Shown one piece after another: positions 36,833-42,409 of a DNA stretch of 42,409 nt (position 1 is the first letter of the stretch; the number at the start of each line of letters is the position of its first letter). The stretch is from NCBI RefSeq assembly GCF_000420525.1, contig NZ_ATVC01000016.1, positions 1 through 42,409 on the forward strand. The letters are read 5' to 3'. The notes under the pieces are model-generated. The model had not been told where the DNA came from. It ran no database searches and saw only the letters and a list, made by a program, of their open reading frames with translations. Both the position numbers and the translations under genes were made by a program. The DNA is from Aquaspirillum serpens DSM 68 (GTDB lineage: Bacteria; Pseudomonadota; Gammaproteobacteria; Burkholderiales; Aquaspirillaceae).

Positions 36833-39397
36833 TTAATTGGTCATGGTGCAATCTAAATGCTCACCCAAATAAGCAATCACAATTTGCTCGTTATCTTGTT
36901 CCACTTCAAAATACAAACGCAAATAACTATTCAAACTCAAATGTTTTTGAAATAAGCGTTTTTGTCCTTTGAAAAGAAACTCACGCTGTTCACGCATTCT
37001 TTTATCGTTTTTCACCGTATCCGATTCACGCGCACTATAGCTTTGTCCAAATACATTACGCGCCATATTATCACCGCCGATGAGATAATTTGGCAGATAT
37101 TCCAAAGCCAATTTAAGCAAAGATTGCATTAAATCTTGCGGACTATACTCGTTACGCATGTAATTTCTTGCGCTATGGCGAGCACTGTCTAATACCAATA
37201 GTTTATTTTCACAAAACCGACTGGCAGCATCTAATACTGCTTCAGGACTTTTATCCGAACCCAACATTCTGACTAAACCACTGGCTAAATCAGCCAAGGT
37301 ATTACCACCGGGTAGGGTTAAACAAGCTGGGCGCGTTTGCTCAAGTTTTCGACATTCGCTACGCAATTTTGCTTCGGTTTCTAACCAAGTGCGCTTTTGT
37401 TTTTCATATCCTTCAATTGAGCGATTGAGATCGTGAATAAGTTTATTAGCCTTATCCAATTTTTTCTGCACTTTACGCGCTTGCTCTTGGCCGTTAGCGG
37501 TATTATCCGGCTCGGCGGATTCGGCCATTTCATTTTCAATCGGTGCCAGCGTTTGCAATGGAAATTGCAGCGGTAATTGCACAATTTTTGCTGTTAAATC
37601 TGCCAGCGTTTGTGTCCATTGTTGTTGGCGATGATCGGTAATGTGGCACAGATGTTGAAAATCTTGGTTGGCTTGTTCTAGCACTGCTTGTAACTGTTCA
37701 AGTGCAGGCAACTGCTGTTGTTGCGTACGCGCCTGATAATGCTGCTGCCATTGCTGTAATGCACTGCGTAATGGCGAGGAGAGTTCTGGTCTTGCCAACA
37801 AATCGCGTAATTGTTGTTCAGCGTGAGTTTGGCTATCGGTGGTTTGTAACTCTGGGAAAAACGTGCTCAGCACGGTTTGGCTATGCTCATGCAGAGCAGC
37901 CAAGGTGGTTTTCAGCTGATTTTTTTTGCGTTCATCGGCTTGCGCATCGTTTTCTTCTGCAGTCAGTTGCTGCAAAGCCTCTAATTGTGTCTGCCACTGA
38001 TATTGCCATTGTGCAAAGTGATAGGCTTGTTTCAGGCCAATATGTGCCTGTGCTTGTAACAACTGCTGCATCAATTGGGTAATCGCGCCATAGTGCTGAT
38101 GCTCTGGCGCAAGTTTGGTTTGTAACCCAATCAGCCCCGCTAAACTTTGCTTTTGCAATGCTAGGGTCAAGCTTTGCTGTGACCAATCGGAACAAAAATC
38201 GACCACCGCTTGTTGAATCGCCAACACCGCTAATTCTGTCATCCGTAAAACATGCGGTGCCAATTCTGCGGCCTCGGTTTGGCCGATGGTGATTTGCACA
38301 TCGTCCGGTGCGATGGCAAATAGTTGTGCAAATTCCACGTCTTCAGCCAAACGCTGCGGCAGCAAGTCGGCGAAGGTTTCAGCTAAGTGGCAGACAGCAA
38401 AAGAAAAATAGTTGAACAGCGAGGGTAAAAGCGGTTGTTCAGTTTGGCTGTCGGGAAATAGCGCCTGTTGTAGATAAGCGCGTTGGAAACCACCGATTGC
38501 ACTTGGGAACAGATTGCTGTCGATTTCTAAACAGCAAGCCTCTTCTCCGTGCTCAAAACGCGCTTGTTGTGCGGGATGCAGCGGGGCAAAGTGAAACAAT
38601 TCAGTGGGATAGACGAGATTATCGCGATACGCTTTTGCAATCTCTTGTGCCTCAGCATACGGCACACCCCATTCGGTTAATAAAATATGTTCGGTGACGC
38701 CTGACGAGCCATGTGGGGCACATAAGAGTAGTAATGCCCATAAGGCATCGAGGGTGGCGGATTTTTCATCGGTGCAACGTGATGACCAATTTTGTAGGAC
38801 ATCAACGATTTTTTGCAAAGCAAAAATGGCGTAAGGCCAATCGAGGGAATAGCTGTTCAGTAATTCTTGATCAAATTGCTTTCCACCCCACAGCTGGGTT
38901 TGGTTATGCAAACTTAACCAAATCTCCATGCCTTGCAAGGCGGTGGTTTGCTCTGCCAGTGGCAATGTGGTCGGGATATCGAGGTAGCGCAGCAACATGC
39001 GATGTGGTAGTAACAGCGTATTTGGCTGCTTACCTTTTCCTGCATTCTTATCGCCAGCTTCAACGCTAAATTGAGCGCGGTGCACAAAAGCCAGCTCTTT
39101 GTGCATATATGACACATACACTGCGGCATGGCGGAAACGGTGTTGATTGTTACGCTCGGCGAGTTTACCGCGCAGTAAGGCCGCTAATGGACTTTGCTCC
39201 AGTGCTTTTTCAATACCGGGACAGGTTTGTTCAAGGCGCGTTGCCTCGATATCAAAGCTATCACACAGCGATCGAAAACCCTCTGCCCCTTGTTCGGCCA
39301 AACTGCGAGGCATTCCGCGCACATCGTGAACCAGTAATTGCTTACTTAATGTTTTCACTATTTTTATTTTAGGCGGGGGAGGCATACCAATATCCAT
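36833..39397 (-). CDS. Unrecognised 854-residue protein with central coiled coil
   Basis: I do not recognise the family. The ATG at 39395-39397 gives 854 residues; an earlier GTG and a later ATG (39385) are alternatives. No signal peptide or membrane helix is seen. The N-terminal about 440 residues look globular and rich in Trp, His and Leu. The region about 440-690 is Gln-rich helical coiled coil, ending in KVQKKLDKANKLIHDLNRSI. The C-terminal about 150 residues form a compact basic domain (LDSARHSARNYMRNEYSP, RMREQREFLFKGQ) ending in LRLYFEVEQDNEQIVIAYLG, suggestive of a small alpha/beta domain such as an RNase- or toxin-like fold, which is speculation. It sits between nrdR and ribD, genes usually adjacent, so it appears to be inserted cargo. 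Confidence 0.7.
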   Translation of the reverse strand: MDIGMPPPPKIKIVKTLSKQLLVHDVRGMPRSLAEQGAEGFRSLCDSFDIEATRLEQTCPGIEKALEQSPLAALLRGKLAERNNQHRFRHAAVYVSYMHKELAFVHRAQFSVEAGDKNAGKGKQPNTLLLPHRMLLRYLDIPTTLPLAEQTTALQGMEIWLSLHNQTQLWGGKQFDQELLNSYSLDWPYAIFALQKIVDVLQNWSSRCTDEKSATLDALWALLLLCAPHGSSGVTEHILLTEWGVPYAEAQEIAKAYRDNLVYPTELFHFAPLHPAQQARFEHGEEACCLEIDSNLFPSAIGGFQRAYLQQALFPDSQTEQPLLPSLFNYFSFAVCHLAETFADLLPQRLAEDVEFAQLFAIAPDDVQITIGQTEAAELAPHVLRMTELAVLAIQQAVVDFCSDWSQQSLTLALQKQSLAGLIGLQTKLAPEHQHYGAITQLMQQLLQAQAHIGLKQAYHFAQWQYQWQTQLEALQQLTAEENDAQADERKKNQLKTTLAALHEHSQTVLSTFFPELQTTDSQTHAEQQLRDLLARPELSSPLRSALQQWQQHYQARTQQQQLPALEQLQAVLEQANQDFQHLCHITDHRQQQWTQTLADLTAKIVQLPLQFPLQTLAPIENEMAESAEPDNTANGQEQARKVQKKLDKANKLIHDLNRSIEGYEKQKRTWLETEAKLRSECRKLEQTRPACLTLPGGNTLADLASGLVRMLGSDKSPEAVLDAASRFCENKLLVLDSARHSARNYMRNEYSPQDLMQSLLKLALEYLPNYLIGGDNMARNVFGQSYSARESDTVKNDKRMREQREFLFKGQKRLFQKHLSLNSYLRLYFEVEQDNEQIVIAYLGEHLDCTMTN

Positions 39398-39433
39398 TGC
39401 AAGAAAAAATAAACACACACACAGCCGTCTTGG

Positions 39434-39893
39434 CTATGCACCACGCGATAATTCTTCTATCGCCTCGGAGAACTCTGAGACATCCTCAAAACTTCGATAC
39501 ACCGAAGCAAATCGCACATAGGCGACTTTATCTAAACGCCCCAATTCTTTCATCACCATCTCACCAATTAAGCGCGATGTCACCTCGCGTGCGCCGCTGG
39601 CCAGTAATTTTTGTTGAATTCGGCGCACTGCCTCATCGACGGACTCAGTGGAAACCGGCCGTTTATGTAACGCGCGCGAAAAACTGACTCGCAATTTTTC
39701 TTCTGAAAAATCGGCACGATGACCGCCTTGTTTCACCACTTGTGGCATACGCACTTCGGCAGTTTCAAATGTGGTAAAACGCTTCTCACACGCTAAACAT
39801 CCATCGACGGCGACGGCGAATAGCGTCTTTTTCTTCGGTCACACGCGAATCAATCACGTGTGTTTCAAGGTGTCCGCAGAACGGGCATTTCAT
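39434..39893 (-). pseudogene. nrdR: Transcriptional repressor NrdR, frameshifted by a 4-bp tandem duplication
   Basis: The frame starts at the ATG at 39891-39893: [20 protein letters not shown] and then IRRRRR, the zinc-ribbon start of NrdR. At 39799-39806 the plus strand reads CATCCATC. Deleting one CATC restores the second zinc pair ([19 protein letters not shown]) and an open frame to the stop at 39434, 151 residues in all. Without the correction the ribbon is cut off after one CxxC, and the ATP-cone domain (residues about 50-140, [17 protein letters not shown]) is left on a separate peptide. NrdR binds NrdR boxes to repress ribonucleotide reductase genes, so as read the repressor is lost. 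It lies between glyA and the 854-residue gene. Confidence 0.87.
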
Positions 39894-39923
39894 GACGGCG
39901 ATTTACCCTAATCAAAAAACAGC

Positions 39924-39953
39924 AAAAGCGGCGGACTCACGCCCGCCGCTTTT
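39924..39953. terminator. Hairpin terminator between glyA and nrdR
   Basis: An 11-bp stem AAAAGCGGCGG / CCGCCGCTTTT with an 8-nt loop follows the glyA stop (39974) on the minus strand and precedes the nrdR start. It suggests that glyA is transcribed alone and that the nrdR-ribD unit needs its own promoter or read-through. Confidence 0.8.
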
Positions 39954-39973
39954 TAATCAGTCAATCTGACAAA

Positions 39974-41221
39974 TTAACGGGCATAGACAGGGAAACGACG
40001 GCACAACGCTGTCGCTTGTTCTGCCACCCGCGCAGCAACTGCTGCATCTTCCGGCGCATCCAACACATCCGCCACTAAATTCGCTACCAAGATGGCTTCT
40101 TCTTCTTTGAAACCACGAGTGGTAATCGCAGGCGAGCCAATCCGAATACCCGAGGTCACAAATGGGCTTTCTGGATCGTTTGGAATCGAATTTTTGTTGA
40201 CGGTAATATGAGCGCGATTCAGCGCAGCATCAGCCGCTTTACCAGTCAGGCCTTTTGGACGCAAATCGACTAAGAACACATGCGATTCAGTGCGACCCGA
40301 CACAATACGCAGGCCACGGCTGGCCAATGTGTTCGCCATTGCTGCAGCATTTTTCAGCACTTGTTCTTGATAGGCTTTGAATTCAGGTTGCAGTGCTTCT
40401 TTAAACGCAATCGCTTTACCAGCGATAACGTGCATCAATGGGCCACCCTGTAGGGTTGGGAACACATTAGAATTCAATGATTTTTCGTACTCAGCCTTCG
40501 CCAAAATAATCCCACCGCGTGGGCCACGCAGGGTTTTATGGGTGGTAGATGTGACAAAATCGGCATGTGGCACAGGGTTAGGATACACACCGGCGGCAAT
40601 CAAACCAGCATAGTGTGCCATGTCAACCATGAAGTAAGCGCCGACTTTTTTCGCAATCTGTCCCATGCGTTCAAAATCAAAACGCAAGGCATACGCAGAC
40701 GCACCACCAATAATCAGTTTTGGTTTGGTTTCTGTGGCGACACGTTCCATGTCGTCGTAGTCGATTTCTTCGTTTTCGTTCAAACCATAGGCAACGATGT
40801 TGAATAATTTGCCAGATAGGTTAGCTGGGCTACCGTGGGTCAAATGTCCACCATGACCCAAGTTCATGCCCATCACGGTGTCACCGGGTTTGAGGATGGA
40901 GAAATAAACCGCTTGATTGGCTTGTGAGCCAGAATGCGGTTGGACGTTGGCGTATTCTGCACCAAACAGTTGTTTGACGCGGTCAATCGCCAGTTGTTCT
41001 ACCACATCCACATGGTCACAACCACCGTAGAAGCGTTTGCCCGGATAGCCTTCGGCGTATTTGTTGGTCAGTTGTGAGCCTTGGGCTTCCATCACCGCAG
41101 GGCTGGTGTAGTTTTCTGAAGCAATCAGTTCGATGTGGTCTTCTTGACGCTGGACTTCTGCCTCGATTGCTGCGGCAAGCTCAGGATCATATTGTGCAAT
41201 GGTTTGGTCGGCTGCGAACAT
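39974..41221 (-). CDS. glyA: Serine hydroxymethyltransferase
   Basis: The ATG at 41219-41221 gives 415 residues (417 in E. coli), beginning [19 protein letters not shown], with GGAAAAG upstream; a longer in-frame extension lacks similarity. Motifs: [60 protein letters not shown], and [15 protein letters not shown], whose Lys binds pyridoxal phosphate. It interconverts serine and glycine with tetrahydrofolate, feeding one-carbon metabolism. No glycine riboswitch or PurR-like box was recognised in the 125 bp upstream. Confidence 0.96.
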   Translation of the reverse strand: MFAADQTIAQYDPELAAAIEAEVQRQEDHIELIASENYTSPAVMEAQGSQLTNKYAEGYPGKRFYGGCDHVDVVEQLAIDRVKQLFGAEYANVQPHSGSQANQAVYFSILKPGDTVMGMNLGHGGHLTHGSPANLSGKLFNIVAYGLNENEEIDYDDMERVATETKPKLIIGGASAYALRFDFERMGQIAKKVGAYFMVDMAHYAGLIAAGVYPNPVPHADFVTSTTHKTLRGPRGGIILAKAEYEKSLNSNVFPTLQGGPLMHVIAGKAIAFKEALQPEFKAYQEQVLKNAAAMANTLASRGLRIVSGRTESHVFLVDLRPKGLTGKAADAALNRAHITVNKNSIPNDPESPFVTSGIRIGSPAITTRGFKEEEAILVANLVADVLDAPEDAAVAARVAEQATALCRRFPVYAR

Positions 41222-41346
41222 GGGTCTTTTCCAAGCAAAAAGAGATAAAAACGCCGCCGATTTTACCAGACTTGCCGCCGCTGCGCCCGTTTGGTCCATG
41301 AATCGTTGTCATGGATCTTCCAGAATTTTTTGGTAAGCAACAGCAT

Positions 41347-41930
41347 TTACCTTGATTTTTGTGCCAAAACACCACGCAAAACAACCGATCTGATGGTTTG
41401 TGATTTGTTATCCCATTCCACAACAGCCGGTCTAACAATTTCTGCATTTATTTCGTTCACGTCTGGTGAAAATTCGAAAAATAATCCTATAGGCTGCTGC
41501 ACAACTTCAATTAACCTTAAGTCATGCAATTGGCAAGTGCTTATGATGGAGCCAAATATACTAACATCGTTCTGATAATTGGAAAACGACTACTACCTCC
41601 AGTTAAAATAACATGCACAACAGCACGATCAGCCTCATGATTGATAAAACTGTTTCCAATTCGCCATTGTTGAGAGTTTTGATCTGCCGCGACCAATGCG
41701 GAAAATGATTTTTTCAGCGCTTGCAAAAAACCCCTTTCAAAATTTTTGAATAAATTAAACTGTTTTAATGTTTGTTTTGTCACAGAAATAGTATGACCAA
41801 GTATGAGCTCATTATGCAATTGCCCTTGTAAGCAGAATTTCTCTTTTAGATCGCGTTTCAGTCTTTCCATCTCGGCATGTTCAAAGGGGTTTGCACTGTT
41901 GGAGTTCGATGAGAGCCATCTTCTTTCCAT
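41347..41930 (-). pseudogene. Decayed Hsp70-like sequence in two frames
   Basis: The frame 41930-41541 includes EMERLKRDLKEKF and later AVVHVILTGGSSRFPIIRTML, which matches the Hsp70 ATPase-domain strand VxHVxLTGGSSRxP. It stops soon after. In another frame the sequence continues as SIFGSIISTCQLHDLRLIEV to a stop at 41347, so a frameshift around 41540-41590 is likely. The nucleotide-binding N-terminus of Hsp70 is absent. The fragment's 5' end overlaps the 3' end of the repeat-protein gene by 73 bases in another frame, as if two gene pieces had been joined. Similarity is limited, so the family call is tentative. Confidence 0.45.
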
Positions 41931-42409
41931 TCCACAACTTCTCCTTTTGGGTTCAGGGTATAAAACACGTCCGGCAGATACGCTTCGCCATCAATTACAA
42001 CGGTGATAATAGACCTATCGGGTAATCGAATTCTAATACGACTCAACAGGCCTGCTTTGAAACGGGAATCGTCAGATGGGGAAGCATCAAAATTAGGATT
42101 AATACGAATAAATCCCAGACACTCTGTTCCGAGAGATAACACACCGTCGTTGAGCATAACGCCTAAACTAAATTGACCGGTTTCTATTGAGCCAGAGATC
42201 GCTTCAGCTTTTCCATAAGATCCAACAACAGCGGTGCCCTGACTTTCAGCGGTGGCGGTGCCATGATTTCCAGCGGTGGCGGTGCCCTGATGTCCAGCGG
42301 TGGCGGTGCCATGATGTCCAGCGGTGGCGGTGCCATACCATCCAGCGGTGGCGGTGCCCCTACGTCCAGCGGTGGCGGTGCCCCTACGTCCAGCGGTGGC
42401 GGTGCCCTG
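41858..42409 (-). CDS. Octapeptide-repeat protein, C-terminal part, runs off right edge
   Basis: On the minus strand 183 codons are open from the window edge to the TGA at 41858. The upstream part is an eight-residue tandem repeat GTATAGxx in which xx is HQ, NH, HH, WY or RR. It then degenerates (GTATAESQGTAVVGSYGKAEAI) into a non-repetitive C-terminal domain with GVLSLG, SRIRIRLPDRSIITVVIDGE and DVFYTLNPKGEVVEW. The regular octad resembles beta-solenoid repeat proteins, including those of ice-nucleation type, in period only. Related repeat proteins with varied dipeptides occur in phages and mobile DNA; that is recollection, not a search result. Function is unknown, and the N-terminus is outside the window. 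Confidence 0.7.
   Translation of the reverse strand, partial: QGTATAGRRGTATAGRRGTATAGWYGTATAGHHGTATAGHQGTATAGNHGTATAESQGTAVVGSYGKAEAISGSIETGQFSLGVMLNDGVLSLGTECLGFIRINPNFDASPSDDSRFKAGLLSRIRIRLPDRSIITVVIDGEAYLPDVFYTLNPKGEVVEWKEDGSHRTPTVQTPLNMPRWKD
42248..42409. repeat. 24-bp tandem repeat coding for GTATAGxx octapeptides
   Basis: The 15-base core AGCGGTGGCGGTGCC occurs seven times at exact 24-bp spacing (first bases 42248, 42272, 42296, 42320, 42344, 42368, 42392), with a degenerate copy before it. The TCC next to each core is also invariant from the second copy on; only six bases, encoding the xx dipeptide, vary. The two RR units are identical, pointing to recent duplication. The array continues beyond the window. 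Confidence 0.9.

Noticed and set aside
42248-42409. Possible CRISPR array from regular 24-bp repeats
   Set aside because: There are no unique spacers between repeats: units are contiguous, in frame and code for GTATAGxx. It is a coding tandem repeat.

Overview
The window looks like chromosome from a moderate-GC gammaproteobacterium that I cannot name to genus. Supporting this are the order ribE-ribBA-ribH-nusB-thiL-pgpA, glyA followed by nrdR and ribD, RF3 (prfC), an E. coli-length AcnB, Uup, RluA, a NhaR-like LysR regulator and an AldB/ExaC-type aldehyde dehydrogenase under a sigma-54 activator. Most of the window is housekeeping and metabolic DNA, interspersed with accessory patches and an unusually large number of broken genes.

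Layout. 1-3.1 kb: the end of an IS605-like element (5' end of tnpB, truncated tnpA, a duplicated 44-bp hairpin end) has destroyed the 5' part of an FAD amine-oxidase-like gene. Its operon partners, a DUF1365 protein and a cyclopropane-fatty-acid synthase-like methyltransferase, are intact. 3.1-6.9 kb: an aldehyde dehydrogenase and its divergent AcoR-like sigma-54 activator, with a candidate -24/-12 promoter and activator palindromes between them. 6.9-8.6 kb: a LysR regulator divergent from a TerB-like protein, then a short membrane ORF that may be a truncated TerC. 8.5-12.1 kb: a periplasmic/membrane-type alcohol-to-acid module (coniferyl-type aldehyde dehydrogenase, Tat-signal protein, GMC oxidoreductase) whose dehydrogenase is frameshifted by an exact 8-bp tandem duplication. 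12.2-14.7 kb: a CoxE-like VWA protein, rluA and a ParDE toxin-antitoxin pair. 14.7-22.8 kb: a long minus-strand block, pgpA, thiL, nusB, ribH, ribBA, ribE, mscS, prfC, then sbtB-sbtA (PII-like protein and bicarbonate transporter).

22.9-27.8 kb: a plus-strand group with an SDR, a small P-loop kinase, a PAS-PAS-GGDEF diguanylate cyclase interrupted by one in-frame TAA, and a coupled KfrA-like DNA-binding protein plus tyrosine recombinase. 27.8-31.8 kb: acnB and an alpha-methylacyl-CoA racemase-like gene. 31.9-35.7 kb: an orphan NarL-type response regulator, uup, an NlpC/P60 lipoprotein and an unrecognised secreted protein. 35.7-41.2 kb: ribD, an unrecognised 854-residue coiled-coil protein, nrdR (frameshifted by a 4-bp tandem duplication) and glyA. 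41.3-42.4 kb: decayed Hsp70-like sequence and the C-terminal part of a protein with an eight-residue GTATAGxx repeat running off the edge.

Two themes stand out. First, the usual nrdR-ribD-ribE-ribBA-ribH-nusB chain is split: ribD and ribE have the same strand and order but lie about 16.8 kb apart, with the recombinase module and acnB between them, and a large unknown gene has been placed between nrdR and ribD. Second, at least five genes carry a disabling lesion, two of them exact short tandem duplications. That suggests ongoing gene decay, slippage-prone (possibly reversible) switching, or local assembly error. The best candidates for something undescribed are the 854-residue protein in the nrdR-ribD gap, the KfrA-recombinase pair, and the octapeptide-repeat protein at the right edge.
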